Shown here: positions 1 through 12,496 of the stretch, in pieces | How positions within the stretch are numbered: position 1 is the first letter of the stretch | Layout of the letters: each line of letters begins with the position of its first letter | Assembly: GCA_028023455.1 (NCBI GenBank) | Contig: JAQFVV010006255.1 | Location: 2,108,001 to 2,172,000 of the forward strand | Origin: Epiperipatus broadwayi | Taxonomy: Eukaryota; Onychophora; Udeonychophora; Euonychophora; Peripatidae | Reading direction: 5' to 3' | DNA: 64,000 bases | Translations under genes and position numbers: made by a program | Notes under the pieces: generated by a model | What the model was told of the DNA's origin: nothing | Databases searched by the model: none | Seen by the model: only the letters and a program-made list of their open reading frames with translations

Positions 1-645
1 TAATAATTCTGATGAATGACATTAACTGCTCTTTTCCACTTATATCTGTTGATTTGTCGATTTGAAGTTCAAATATATTATCCGACTTGTGATATTCTAT
101 TACTTGAATTTCAATATCTTCCGACATGTTTTGAATCTGCTTTTTAATAGTGTTATTAGAAAGAGGAATTTTCAGAATTTCCTTTTCTGCATTATTTCCT
201 TATTTTTTACCATGATACGACAATCTGGTAGGATTAAATTTTCAGCAATATTATGCGTTTTTTTCCTCTGGGCTATTAGCTCAGCAACTAAGAAACTATA
301 TTCTTATGCTTTGTTAGAGGTTTTGAGATATTTTATAAATGATTGTGATTTGTTTATCTTTTGAATTTTGCAGTCTTTTGAAATAATCAAGAAACTTTGT
401 TAGTAGGTTTAGATATTTTGTAGCTAAATGATGTAATTTATTAGGAACCAACCAAACATTGGAAAGTTTTTCATTATAAACAACACAAATTGATGTAGGA
501 CCTTCTTTATCACTTATCCATGAAAATTCCAATGCCATATATTTTTCATCATATCTTCTCCATATAATTCGAGCATTTTTAGCAGAAGGTCCTGGTTCGC
601 CCCCATCGTCATTATCAGTTTCTTTATCTTTACTTTTGATTTTTT
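1..645 (-). pseudogene. hAT transposase relic, N-terminal BED-finger part
   Basis: Read on the minus strand, the frame runs from an acidic lead-in (GGEPGPSAKNAR) into a BED-type zinc-finger region: MALEF starts at 538, then CVVYNEKLSN and VPNKLHHLATKYL. After stops and frame slips it continues near 1-200 with KIPLSNNTIKKQIQNMS and ELQIDKSTDISGKEQ. The last motif corresponds to the first catalytic Asp region (LDESTD) of ZBED5/SCAND3-like hAT transposases. The second finger Cys has become Tyr and a His is lost, so the domain is broken. The relic runs off the left window edge, so the catalytic core and one terminus are not visible. The family is recognised from memory of these motifs. Confidence 0.8.
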
Positions 646-2850
646 TTTTTATTTAAAAAATTGTGCACTTTAATGTCTGTTTAAAATTGTAACTAGTAAA
701 TGTTTACTTTAGCAAGCTACTGAATTTCACAATATTATAAATGAGACACATTGCATGTCTTTAATAATTTTATACATCTGCAATGAAAAACATGTAATAA
801 TGATAGAACTATTACTATAGGATCGAGAAGGAATGGTCAATCAGTAAAATATATTTTATAACTCTAAGTCTGCCTATGGCAAATCATTCACCACCCTATA
901 TAGCAAGGTTAGTATTTTTAAGATGTGCTATGAATTGGGCATGAAATCAGCATATTCTCATTGGCTAATCTACCTTACAAATTAATAACAATTTCATACT
1001 CCCTAAGTGATGGAGTAGTTGAGTACATAGTTTTTGGAATTATTGTAATTTGTCAGTGTTTTTCTAAATTTTATATATATTTAATTTTGGTAAGCTTGTA
1101 TTAATTTTTTAATATAAATTTTGATATTTTTCCAACACATCTGAGGAACTTTCACAGCACACAAATAGGTAGTGGCATTCACATTTGGAAAAAAAAAAAA
1201 AAAATAAAGTAATACTTATTGCCAAATAATCAAAGATCATGGTGAGTGACTTAACAATTTTATTACTAATTGGTTAAACTGATTTTTTTTTTTTTTTTTA
1301 GAAATAGTCCTTTTTTAATGTTTAAATCTCATTCTCATCATTGGTTACATATACTCATAGCAGTAAAAGTTTTTTAAAAAATGAAACATATAGTTGCTTA
1401 ACAATTAATAAAATAATCGATTTTTAGACCGTTAAAACTCTATTTGAATTTTTTCAGAATTTTAATATGTGTTATTGTTGGGTACCTTTGTTATTTAGAA
1501 TCTTACTGTTGATTTGTGTTGACATCATTTTTATCTTTTATTTGATATTTATATTCCAAGAAAAAAAGAAAAATCCGACGTATTATACGTTTAAATATTA
1601 AATTTTTATGTGTTGGTGTGTGCTCAATTGGTGACTCTTGATAGAAACTGTTGATTGCAAAAATAATCTAATAATTAATTGTATCAAGATTTTATTATAA
1701 AGACAAATTAAAAAACTCCACCATTAAATCCATTTGACATTTTGATGCTTCCTTGATCTATAAATTATTGCAAAGTTCACATATATTCTTGCTTGACATC
1801 AGTTTTTATGTAAATATGTTAGCTTTTCTATTAGTTACAACTATACTTTTTTTTATTTCATTATAGTAGAAACTATATAATACAAATAAACTTTAATGGT
1901 AAACTAACTAATTTTATACATCGCTATAAGCCTATTTGAATGAGCCAAATATTTTGGTCAAATCAATAAATGCGATCTATAAATCTGTTTGCACCCTCCC
2001 CAAATCTACGATGCTTTTTGACTCGCCAAAACGACAAGTCTCTGGTAGTTGTTAATCAATGATTGAAAGTAACCCAATAATAGTAATGGTGAATGATAAT
2101 TACTAGTCTTTGTTCTCATTTATTTTTTGTAAATTGGAAAAATAAAAAACATTCTTAAAACAAAATAATACCATTTTATGGTTTCATATATTATTAAAAA
2201 ATTGCTACAGTCTTGAAGCTAACATATCAACACCATATTTTAAAATCTTTAGATATCTCATCAGAACTAGTAGCCTTTCCATTTTTAAGATTACAAAGAA
2301 CTTATTTAACATTAAGCTGGACGTTTTTTTCCAAATCTGAGTAAGTAAAATATGGTATATCATTAAATAGCGTGATCTTAGTTCTTGAATTATTATTTAA
2401 AAAATGGTAATAATATTTTATCTGTTTAAAATATTATTATCATGTAAAATAATTTCATCTACAACTGTAATAAGATGATCAAGATCAGAAATTGATTGTA
2501 TTTTTGTAATTTTAATTCATCTATCGTTTTAATGTATTTTTGTCAGTTGTTGAATTGCTATCATTGAATCTATATTATATTTTATGCTTCACATTCAATT
2601 AATTATTCTACAAAGTAAAAAAAATACTTAATATATTTTTTAATCAAATTATTAACACAAGAATTATTATCAGAGAACCAAGCAATATTATTCTTTCTCT
2701 TTAACTCAAGAATGTTTTATGTAGATTACATTTCGTAAGAGAATCCAAATTGTCAATTTTAGTTTAATAGCTATTGAAATTTAGTAAAGATAATTTGGAA
2801 TGATTTAAATAGGATATAATGTATCCAATAATTTGCACTTGTAAATGCTT
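646..2850. other. AT-rich non-coding stretch, nothing assigned
   Basis: No coding similarity is recognised on either strand. It holds homopolymer runs (poly-A near 1187-1204, poly-T near 1282-1301) and an imperfect hairpin around 2406-2441 (GGTAATAATATTTTA against TAAAATATTATTATC). It is presumably MARCHF6 intron, since the next exon downstream begins inside a codon. Confidence 0.5.
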
Positions 2851-2854
2851 ATTA

Positions 2855-4090
2855 TCTTCATTTTTAACTATTACCAATCCACTGTTAGATGAAGGTCTCT
2901 TTAAGTTTAATCCACTGTCTTTGATCTCTAGCCTCTTTTTTTCAAATCTCCACACACATCCTTTTCATTCATTCATCTCACATGTGGTCTCTTTCTAAAT
3001 CTTTTACAATTTCTTATAATCCAGTTTAGATTTCAACTGTCCATCTATTACCATCTCTTCTAGAAATATTCCAGCCCAACTCCACTTCAGTCTTTAAATT
3101 TTTTTAATGATGTCAATAACACCTGTTTGTTCTCTCACCCATGTATTTCATTTTCAATTTCCTTTGTACTTTTAATATGCATCTCTCCATATTTCATTGA
3201 GTGGTTTGAAGTCTTTGTATCGCTCTTTTGTTAAGTATCCAAGTCTCAGATTCATAAGTAAGAACTGATAAAACAGATTTATTAAAAATCTTTTCAAACA
3301 CTTAGGCATATTTCCTTTTAATATTAAGTTGTTTCTATCAAAAAGAATAAACAAAATGAATACAATCAAGTTTAATTCTATGATTCATTTCATCCATTAT
3401 GTTTCCATCCATAATAATAATCTGACCAAGAAATTTGTATACTTCTTCTAACTCATCATTATCAATATTTTTTTTTTTGAGAAATCCATTGAACATTACT
3501 TTAATCTTTTTACCATTGTCCTTTAGTCCTACTTTTTATTTTCATCTGATAACTCTTGCAACATTCCCGGAAGCTCTAAAACATTATTTGCAAAAACAAT
3601 CTGCAAAATGTAGATGATAAATATTTTCATTTACTTTTATTCCCTTAGCTTTAATCCACAAAATACTTATTTCAAAACTGTTGTGAAAAGTTTTGATGAT
3701 ATGGAGTCACCTTATCATACAACTTTCTCAAAATTAATCTTCCTAGTATCATTATTGGTGTTGCGTTTTTATAAATGTTCTTTAGAATATAACAATAACC
3801 TGTATCTATTCTTAGATGTTTTAATGCTTTAATCATTGCAAAAATGCTTATAAAATCAAATGTCTTTTTCATAATCTACAAATGCAAATTATAAAATCAA
3901 CTCATATTCCTTGGTCTTTTCTATAACCTTTCTTAATGCTTGGATATGATCCACTGTAATAAACCCTCTTTTAAATCCAAAAATTCTTTTGGCTTGTTAT
4001 ATAATATATTAATTCAATGATGAATTTATGGAATACAGCATGACAATAATTTTCATTTTTTGAATGTTATTGGCTTATCCTTTATTAATT
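2855..4090 (-). pseudogene. LINE (non-LTR) reverse transcriptase relic
   Basis: On the minus strand, motifs of a LINE reverse transcriptase follow in order. Near 3990-3850: GFKRGFITVDHIQALRKVIE, then KTKEYEL and FVDYEK, the first catalytic Asp region. Near 3715-3670: KLYDKVTPYHQNFS, which matches the usual RQGDxISPKLF block. Near 3500-3380: VMFNG, then KFLGQIIIMDGNI. Near 3250-3190: LGYLTKERYKDFKPL, the usual ETWTLTK block. The C-terminal tail RPHVR and FEKKRLEIKDSG lies at 2990-2880. Stops and frameshifts separate the blocks. The N-terminal RT and any endonuclease are missing, fitting 5' truncation; the 5' edge abuts the dispersed repeat at 4134. The sequence style is RTE-like, but the clade is not certain. 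Confidence 0.85.
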
Positions 4091-4133
4091 TATAATTTTC
4101 TAATTTTATTCATCTGTGGGAGATATTGAATGG

Positions 4134-4470
4134 GCCTACAGTTTTACTCCCTATTTTAGATATATTCATTTATTTATGATAATGTATGAGGATTTAAAGC
4201 CTGGGGTTAGTAGATGTTGGAATAATAACAGACTATTTTTAAACTTAATATCCTAACTAATGATAGTCAAACTGAGTTTGCCATCAAATATGTCTAAGTA
4301 TCTATGCCTTGCCAATACAGATGCTATTTATTAATTTAAAATATAGATGCCATAGTGTAGATTAGGACACCATCTCTAAAACAAGAAACATATATAGATC
4401 AGGTTCATATCCCTCCCTAGCTTCTTAGATATTAACCTTGCCATTTGTCTACTACTAGCTCAAAAGAAAA
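4134..4470. repeat. Dispersed repeat, copy 1
   Basis: This block is repeated at 10744-11065. Both contain CAGTTTTACTCCC, then AATAATAACAGACTATTTTT, ATGTCTAAGTAT, TTAGATATTA and the closing CTACTAGCTCAAAAGAAAA. The start also recurs at 11312. No coding capacity is seen. It is a dispersed non-coding repeat, possibly an LTR or MITE piece; neither end is defined by inverted repeats. Confidence 0.7.
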
Positions 4471-5156
4471 ACTTGACATTGTATCACAGGGTATGTGTGT
4501 CTGTGTGTGTAGCTATATTTAATTGGATTTGGAATGAGAGAGAGAAATGGATTATTAGACTTAATATAAATGTAATAAAACAAAATTTATTTACAATATT
4601 TACACATCTTATCTGATAATTAGGCATGAATCCAATGCATAAAAAATAAAATGTACATATATATATATATATATATATTGTAACTATATGAGTCTTGGGG
4701 TGAACCTGGGGTGATGGCAAATCATCATTATCATCCTTAAATCAACTAATATAACATTGAATATAAAAGGAATAAGGAATGAGTACGAGAGATCAGCAAA
4801 AACAAAGATTAGTTACAAGTATCTATAAGTTTACCAGCATTTTCCAAAAGAAATAATCATTTATCATCATGAATGTTCAGTAAAAATAAATCAACAGTCA
4901 ATCTTGTGACTAGATTTAAAGTGGTCCACTATAGCCCAGAGTAGTCACTGCCAAACCTAGGGCAGGAATACAAACAGTTATTATCTGGATGCACATACTG
5001 CAATCCATCACAATCTAATAATTAAAAACATTAATGTTGGGATAGTAAAACATTATGATCATCCTCAGTGCTCTGGTCATGTAGTACTATTAATATACTG
5101 GTCATCTATAAACCTAATTTGTAAATGAAAAATTAAAATGAAATATAGTGCATGGA

Positions 5157-5193
5157 CTTTAAAGGATATACCCTTTAAAGGATATACCCTTTG
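5157..5193 (+). repeat. Short tandem duplication
   Basis: The word TTTAAAGGATATACCC occurs twice in succession, with a 17-bp period. Confidence 0.8.
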
Positions 5194-5401
5194 TGCCATA
5201 CAACATCATCATCATCTGGATGTTCATAACACCAAACAAACCCCTTTTATATAATAGACTATTAAACACAAATTCATTTCAGTGGGCAAAAACTCGATAA
5301 CTGTGACTGTGATCAAGATATAATACAAACATAAGATTTTAAAACTATTTAGGATTGAATAAATTCTCTGGAACAACTTTATCAATGAAATATAAATTTG
5401 A

Positions 5402-5817
5402 TAAACAGAGCAAAACTCTCCATACAGTATTGCCACCCGTGCTAAACAGAGTAATCAATGGATGCCAGAAGGCTTGTGCATAAAATCCCTATCTAATGCC
5501 TACTCATCCAATATCCCCAGACTAGTTTCTGGCTTGTGGCCTTCGTCAGTGAGGAGCTTTGGATCTGAGAGCACTGCATCTAGATCTTAGGATCTAATGC
5601 AACCCTCTAGCAACCACCTTTTATCTCTACTTAACTATAAAACTATGATAATGAAATTGAAAACACAAAAAATATTTTCAATCTAAGCTCAATAGCTTAT
5701 ATAGTCATATGGGTCTGAACTCAGTTCAGCACCCATACATTTTGGTGTCTTTGGTTCTTTTACAACCATAGCCACCACTATCCTATTAGGCAGGATTGGT
5801 GTTAAACCATTAAGCAT
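5402..5817. repeat. Foldback family, partial copy in direct orientation
   Basis: This segment starts GATAAACAGAGCAAAACTC and repeats the left arm of the adjoining element. It runs on through the interior of the family (CAGACTAGTTTCTGGCTTGTG, TTCAGCACCCATACATTTTG). The right half of the adjoining element (5985-6330) is its reverse complement almost throughout. The two together form a long snap-back structure of about 0.96 kb. No protein is encoded. Confidence 0.8.
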
Positions 5818-6362
5818 CACATGATCACATTCCCTATACTAGCACATTATTTGTTGATAAACAGAGCAAAACTCTCCATACAGTATTGCCACCCGTGCTA
5901 AACAGAGTAATCAATGGATGCCAGAAGGCTTGTGCATAAAATCCCTATCTAATGCCTACTCATCCAATATCCCAGACACCAAAATGTATAGGTGCTGAAC
6001 TGAGTTCAGACCCATATGACTATATAAGCTATTGAGCTTAGATTGAAAATATTTTTTGTGTTTTCAATTTCATTCTCATAGTTTTATAGTTAAGTAGAGA
6101 TAAAAGGCGGTTGCTAGAGGGTTGCATTAGATCCTAAGATCTAGATGCAGTGCTCTCAGATCCAAAGCTCCTCACTGACGAAGGCCACAAGCCAGAAACT
6201 AGTCTGGGGATATTGGATGAGTAGGCATTAGATAGGGATTTTATGCACAAGCCTTCTGGCATCCATTGATTACTCTGTTTAGCATGGGTGGCAATACTGT
6301 ATGGAGAGTTTTGCTCTGTTTATCAACAAATAAGGTGCTAGTATAGGGAATGTGATCATGTG
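5818..6362. mobile_element. Foldback-type element with long terminal inverted repeats
   Basis: The left end CACATGATCACATTCCC is matched in inverted orientation by the right end GGGAATGTGATCATGTG. The inverted arms extend about 160 bp, through ATTGCCACCCGTGCTAAACAG, CAATGGATGCCAGAAGG and CTTGTGCATAAAATCCC. The centre is short and non-coding. Relatives lie at 5402, 18561 and 33058, so this is a dispersed family. Long inverted arms with no transposase suggest a non-autonomous foldback or MITE-like DNA transposon. The target duplication was not resolved. Confidence 0.8.
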
Positions 6363-6869
6363 AAATATAACTTTATTAATAATAATTAAAATGAAATTAA
6401 AGTCTGCTGAATATGCTATAAATATGAATTTAGCAGTCTAATTTTGATTAATACAATAAGCTACCACATTGTGATTTTCAAATGCCTCATAATAGGTTTA
6501 CATAAAACACACTTAAATATAGATGAGCTGTATAATAATTTAAAAATTAACATGTTTTAATTGTCACAGACTTATAAAAAAAATCATTTTTAGAATACAT
6601 AATAATTTAACAATTTACAGAGCTTTTTAGATGTTTACACCATACATATCTATATAAATAAGCACACACATTCTGTATAAAATATTCTATTTATTTTTAA
6701 TGATACATAAATAATGATTAATTTAATATATGTTTGGGCTCCCATACTGATGTGAGTACACATAGACATTTATATCGTAATGATATTTCATTAGTTAACG
6801 AATAAACTTACATTATATTTTCACCAAAAATAATTAATTCTGATGTCAAAAACTTATATATATATATAT

Positions 6870-6960
6870 TGTACCGGACATTCAATCCATTCTGATCACA
6901 GAGGGCGCCACCAGATCACTACGTATCTGGAAAAATTTATTTACTGTGATCAGAATGGAT
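6870..6960 (+). repeat. LTR-like start with perfect 17-bp inverted repeat
   Basis: The block begins TGTACCGGACATTCAATCC. The same opening, TGTACCGGACA, followed by a similar CCATTCT, occurs at 28047 just after a gypsy integrase tail, so it is probably an LTR start. Inside it, ATCCATTCTGATCACAG (6885-6901) is exactly inverted at 6944-6960, around a GC-richer 42-base loop. Confidence 0.55.
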
Positions 6961-8400
6961 GATGATGATGGTTTGCGCTGACTAAACTCAAGGAGAAACA
7001 AGAAATCTGAAATTGTTTAGACAATTGAGCAACAAAAGCACCAAGACAAACGTCAGCCAAATTAAGTATAAACAAATTTTAAAAAAACTTTATTTAAGAG
7101 AAATAAATTGTGAAGTATAAGTTTATGACATAAGAAATAGGGTTAGCTCAGGCGTGTACCAGAAAGACTAAATGCAATGCTCTGGTGGCAGACCTACTGA
7201 TCTTCTAATAATGAATTATAAAAGGGAAGAAGCAAATTTCATTCAGCAGAGGATTCACCCAAACATTGGTTTTCCCATTCAGATATTTAAACAATATGTT
7301 CTTGAAATAAATCAACGAAATCAGCGCCGGCGAGCTTTTCAAGGCCCGAAAAATATGTCGGGACAATGAATATCATATGCCGGTAGAAGCTGCACCTATT
7401 ATTATGTTTAAAATAAAGATGATTGATTTACCTCAAGAACAACCGACAAATATGATTTAAAATGAAAGGAAAACAAACAATTAAAACTGACGAATCCCCA
7501 ACCAAACGATAGGCGAAAAATTACTCTAAGTATCATAATTAAAGGTCTCAATAGGAGACAAGAAAATAATTAGAAAACCAGTTACGTCTGCCCCAGCATT
7601 TAAAGAAAATGGATTACAAATAATTATAATTAAGAAATAAATTTATGACACAAGTTCTGAATACACGCACTGATAAATTATGCTACACATAAATACAAAA
7701 TAAATCTATCGGAGAGTGCACATGAGTACAAAAATATTAAAGCTTTAAATACATTAGCAGAACGAAAGTCTTGCTCACCTGTAATTTACAAAGGGATAAA
7801 TATCTTCCTGCTGGCGACTTATAAAATTACAAAGAAAAACAATTCTAGTTTCCGCTTTCAGAGATATAAGAAACAAAGAAATGAAATCCCCACCTAAAAA
7901 CTAGGAAAATAAAGTCGCTAGCCAAAAAAATTTGGGTGGGTTGCAAAAGTGCAAACACAGTATTTAAAATCAATTATGGGCTACTAAAATAATTACAGGT
8001 AAGCATTTAAAATATACATGACTACTAAAACATTTATAAAAAGTTTTAGGCATAAAAATATAAAAACTCACTCGTCACTCTCCAATAAACAAAAATTGAA
8101 AGCAAATTTGGAATCTTAAAACTAAGATTCCAAGACACACTACAAAATACAAGAAAACATAGCAAATATTAAATATGAGGCTAAATATTGCTTATGAATA
8201 CAGATTTATAATTAGATTGAGTGGAGATTTATTAAAAGAAATTTACCCTGGAAAGAATGAAAGAAAATTTTACTCTATATTTGTAAGTGGATTCCTCATA
8301 AATAATGGAATCCCAACTCTCCACTCATTGTTTGCATTTTTCACATGATATTTTAACACTGAGTTTTCTAATTTATTTTTAGGATCTATTTATTAAAACA
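6961..8400. other. Non-coding stretch, possibly retrotransposon leader, unassigned
   Basis: This region follows the LTR-like start and is slightly richer in GC than its surroundings. It includes a short open frame at 7172-7369 (+) with no recognised motif, too short to trust. No RT, gag or integrase motif was seen. It may be the rest of an LTR or leader of a degraded retrotransposon, but I cannot show this. Confidence 0.35.
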
Positions 8401-10400
8401 TCACTCTCAGTACTTAGTAAATTAGCCTGTTTCTTGAGATTCATTGATTAGATTTAACTGCATATCCTGCCATTTCAATGGAAGATGCTCCAAATCATTC
8501 TCTATAGATTCATCAATGGCTAATCTGATATTGATAATAAAAATATTTTCAGCCTTTAAGTGCTGTGGACTTGACTGGACTGGATTGCAACTAAGGATTT
8601 AAGCCTCAATATTCTCATATCCTTTACAATACTGAATAGTAAAGTTGAATTCCTGTGAAAAGACTCCTTCATACCAACTGGCTACTAGTTATATAACTAT
8701 GGTTAGGAATTCAAGGTCTTGTAATGAGTTATCACAATGACCTCTGATCTGAATAGAAACTGTAAATTTCTGTATGTTGCATACTATGGCTAAAGTTTCC
8801 TTTTTTTTTGTTGGGACAATGTAATTCATCTCTGGACCTTTTAGAAAACAGCTAATTAAATAGAGGACCCCAAATTAATCATCTTCCTGGATTTGGGCTA
8901 GGGTAATTCCTAATCCAAATCTGTTACTATCTGTTTAAACAATGAAAAACTTTTTAAAAAACAAGAGCATTATTTATTCTAGAAAACCAAGTTTAATTTT
9001 TTTTTAATCTTCCGACTGTTTTGAAGTCCACTTTCAAGATATATCTTTTCATAGCAGTCATAATAGTCATACCATTTTATCAGCAAATTTCCTGTTAGAA
9101 ATGATGGAATTTGTTTCTTTGTTCTAGGTATGAGGAATTGTTGGATGGCACTAATCTTATCAGGATGAGGTTTAATACCTTTAGTTCAAAAAATATAATC
9201 TAGGAAAATAACTTTATCAATGGTTACCATACTTTTTTTTAAATTTTTTTTGTTTAATTCCCATTTTCTTGTCATTCAGCAGAAATTTCTTTTAGATGCT
9301 AGAAATATTCATCTAAAATATATGAGGCTATCTATACATCATTAACATACATAGTTATAAGCTGCCTTATCTCATGGAATAGGACTTGATCCAGACATCT
9401 TAGTAATCTAGCACCACTATTTATTAGCCAATTGGCATCCATTTGATCTGATATGATCATATCTAAATGTCGTATGTTGGTGGTCTTCAGAGTGAAGGTT
9501 AATCTACCAATAACAAATTAAAGGTAGAAAAAATTTTTTTTTCTTAGAATCTCATCAACAATTCATGGATAGGGGATAAGTAGGATGTTAAAGTTCAGTA
9601 CTATGATTTTATTTAATTCTCATACTCCCGAGCACAGCCTTACTGATTTATTCTTCCTGTTCATGACAACAAGGGGACTATAATATGGAGAATACTTAGA
9701 TATAATAATATCCCACTCTACCATTTGCTTATTGTTTTTCCATTTTTTCTTATATTAATGTGACACTGAATATGACCAGGTCTGGGTAGAAATGGTTTTT
9801 AACTAATCTTATTCATTGTTTAAATCCTTTAATGAACTTGGAATATCTGAAAAGACAATATTAAACTTATCCAAAACATACTTCAACTTTTTACACCAAT
9901 CATCTTTTATCATCTTTAATTACACCAATCATCTTTAATTACTTTAATTACTTGTGGGGAGTTATATCATTCATATAACCCAATTTAATAGAATTATACA
10001 AGTTTGGAGACAACAATTTTAGCATCATTCCATTACATAAGACTCAATTCTCTGCATAATCTAGGACATGCTTAGTTTTATGGAGGAAGTCAGATCCCAA
10101 GACCATGTCATGGATGGGTTCTTTTAATATAATACATGAGATATGACAAATTTTTTCAACTTATAATGTAGCCAAATTTGTATATTGATCAATTTCACTT
10201 TATGATTGTTTGCCATTGTCTTCTGTTATAAGGCCTCAAAATTTTCTGAAACATAGTTATCCATCTTAAGAGGTCTCAATAGCAATTCCTTCAAATATTA
10301 TTTCACTTTTTGAACAGTGTTTAGCATAATGAGGTAATTTATCCTCTCATGTGCATGCTAGATTAATAACTGCTCCTCTTCATCTTCACATACAAATCTA
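8400..10400 (-). pseudogene. Ty3/gypsy pol relic 1 (protease, RT, RNase H)
   Basis: Read on the minus strand, the order is that of a gypsy pol gene. The protease C-terminal motif VLGSDFLHKTKHVLDY lies near 10110-10040, with a damaged active-site region near 10370. The RT fingers SPLVVMNRKN lie near 9680-9640. NSGARLLRCLDQVL and YVND (for the catalytic YVDD) lie near 9420-9340. PHPDKISAI lies near 9180-9150. The RNase H region near 8940-8600 aligns at DNA level with the second relic (GGATTTGGG, GTAATTC and ACTATCTGTTT blocks). Many stops and frameshifts show it is dead. No gag is seen upstream and no integrase downstream within this block. Confidence 0.85.
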
Positions 10401-10448
10401 TCTGTTAGTAACTAATTCTATGCAACAATCACAACAACACATGTAATA

Positions 10449-10477
10449 TATATATATATATGTGTGTGTGTGTGTTT
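10449..10477 (+). repeat. (TA)n(TG)n microsatellite
   Basis: A run of alternating TA passes directly into alternating TG. Confidence 0.9.
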
Positions 10478-10669
10478 ACATTCATGCCTTTAAATGGTTA
10501 ATGCCTTTCACTCACACTCTTTTGTAACGGTTTGAATGTATATCTATAAATTTTCTCGCATCTATTAATTTAATCCATAATAACAATCACAATAAACACT
10601 TTTGTAATCATTATTGCCTTTTACTTCCTTTAGTACTGTATTCAAACCCAGCTATTGTTACTATATATA

Positions 10670-11350
10670 TATATTGGTCTAATGAAAACCAAATGAATAA
10701 AGATTATCATAAATTGCCTAACATGTTGGTTGCTAAATGAAATGGGTGTGCAGTTTTACTCCCCGTTTTAGATATATACAATTTATAAAAATGTATGAAG
10801 ATTTAAACCTTGGTATTAATGGGTATTAAGAATAATAACAGACTATTTTTAAACCATATCCTAACTATTTTCTGAGCATCATTTCCATCAAACATGTCTA
10901 AGTATAGAAAGAATAAATGCTATTTATTTATTTAAAATATATCTATCATACTATATATTAGGATACGATCTCTAAAATGAGAAACATCTGTCAGATTTAA
11001 ATTTTTCTCTAGCTTTTTAGATATTATCCCCTCTGTTTAACTACTAGCTCAAAAGAAAAAAACAAGGCAATACATAATTTTACTACTACTTTGCTTAATT
11101 AACCTGTCATTATCTACCCTTTTGCCCATCTATTTTATCCCTATCTTGTACTATCTTAGCATTTATCAATAACTAAGCTCTAATTATTATTTTTCTATTA
11201 TATATTTATTGTTTAACACATTTTGCACAAAACTAATTTATATTGGTCTAGTGAGTACCAATGAATAAAGTTTATCATAAATTTCCTAATGCATTGGACA
11301 CCAAATGAAATGGGCCAATAGTTTTACTCCCCCCTTTTAGATATATAAGA
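10670..11350. repeat. Dispersed repeat, copies 2 and 3
   Basis: A full copy of the 4134 repeat lies at 10744-11065. A second start lies at 11240-11350. Both here are preceded by the same lead-in: TTGGTCTA, then AATGAATAAAG, TTATCATAAATT and AAATGAAATGGG. So the copies at 10.7 and 11.2 kb are tandem, and the last is cut off shortly after CAGTTTTACTCC-like sequence. No coding capacity is seen. Confidence 0.7.
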
Positions 11351-12423
11351 AAAAATTACATATTTAAAGGATTTAAACAAAATGTGAAAATTTTTAGAAA
11401 ATACTAATTTGCTATAAATATTATTATTACTTTAAAAATGTCTTTTATTTTAAATAAAGATTTATCTTATCATAGTAACAGAATTCTGATTTTACATTTT
11501 TCTAAATATAGACTTTTTTAAAAAAAGATCTATAAGACAGTTTTGAAATGTAAGACTTTATTTGATGTACTTTTCTTGAGTTATTTGTCATATTGAATGA
11601 TAATATGATTGGATTATGCATCTGAATGACAGTATGATTGGATTATGCATTGTTATGAAAATGATATAAATCACGTGAAAGACAACAGATAACACTATTT
11701 CTCGATTCTCAACAATTGTTGCATGTTGGAACAAGACATTTTTAAAATTGATATTTTCTGAAAACTATAATTTCAGGTTTAGTTGGCTAGTATACTGTTT
11801 AGATTTTTTTTACCCAGCCACAATGTGATTAGCTCCATTAAAAATTCATAAGCTAGCTTTGTCATTTTATTCAATTTAACTTTCTAGGATGCCGTTGAAC
11901 AGAGTTTTTGTTGGTTGAATTGATTAAGTCCTTAATTATGATAATATATTTTCTTAAAGCAAGAAAGCTTTCTCTCAAAGCTTTATCCCTAACACCAAAT
12001 TAACAGAAAGTAAACCTATGCATCTCTCAGAACTTTTTTCCTAAGAATGCTATTCCCTGATTATATATAATAAATCCAGAAACTTTTCTTAATATTACAT
12101 AACAATTCAAAGAAAAAAAAATTACGTTCTTTTTCTTCTAACAATATATATATATATCGTATTGTTTATATATAAGAAAGAAATGGCTTGCAACTTAAAA
12201 AAAAAAAAAATCCAACCGGGGTATTTTTGCTTATATTTTTTTTTCTTCATAATATACCTGTATTAGTGTTGGTGAAAAACTGGTACAATACATATACATA
12301 TACATATATATATATATTGTTTTTATTTAACTTGATTAAGTATATGCTATAAGCTTTTTTTAAAATTATAATTTAATAGTACCACTTGCATTAACAATGA
12401 ATATTTATTTATTTTGTTTTTAG
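11351..12423. other. Intronic AT-rich sequence upstream of exon A
   Basis: No coding motif is recognised. It contains a small tandem duplication of TATGATTGGATTATGCAT near 11605-11655 and AT microsatellites near 12146 and 12295. The end forms the polypyrimidine tract and AG acceptor of exon A (TTTTGTTTTTAG, ending at 12423). Confidence 0.7.
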
Positions 12424-12496
12424 GCCGAATTTACCGGTGTTTATTTACAGGTTCAATTAATTCAATTTTAACAGTACTTCTAGATATTTTATCAAC
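12424..12496 (+). CDS. MARCHF6: MARCHF6 internal exon A (73 bp)
   Basis: MARCHF6 is a multi-pass ER ubiquitin ligase that marks misfolded proteins and sterol-pathway enzymes for degradation. This exon starts with two bases (GC) of a split codon, then reads RIYRCLFTGSINSIL, TVLLDILS and two bases (AC) of a Thr codon. The first and last residues match the conserved block between the first two membrane segments of animal MARCHF6 (RIYKCLFTGS and DMLSTEN in human, from memory). The acceptor is TTTTGTTTTTAG and the donor is GTAAGT, both strong. The split codon AC joins the A that begins exon B, giving STENL in frame, which strongly supports the pairing. The RING-CH domain and first membrane segment must lie on exons left of the window; I found none at 1-12423. 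Confidence 0.93.

Noticed and set aside
3435-3832. Overlapping plus-strand frames of 60-72 codons
   Set aside because: They lie opposite the LINE reverse transcriptase, whose motifs are on the minus strand.
7172-7369. 65-codon plus-strand frame (MQCSGGRPTD...)
   Set aside because: No recognisable domain, no splice context, and it sits in probable retrotransposon-derived sequence.
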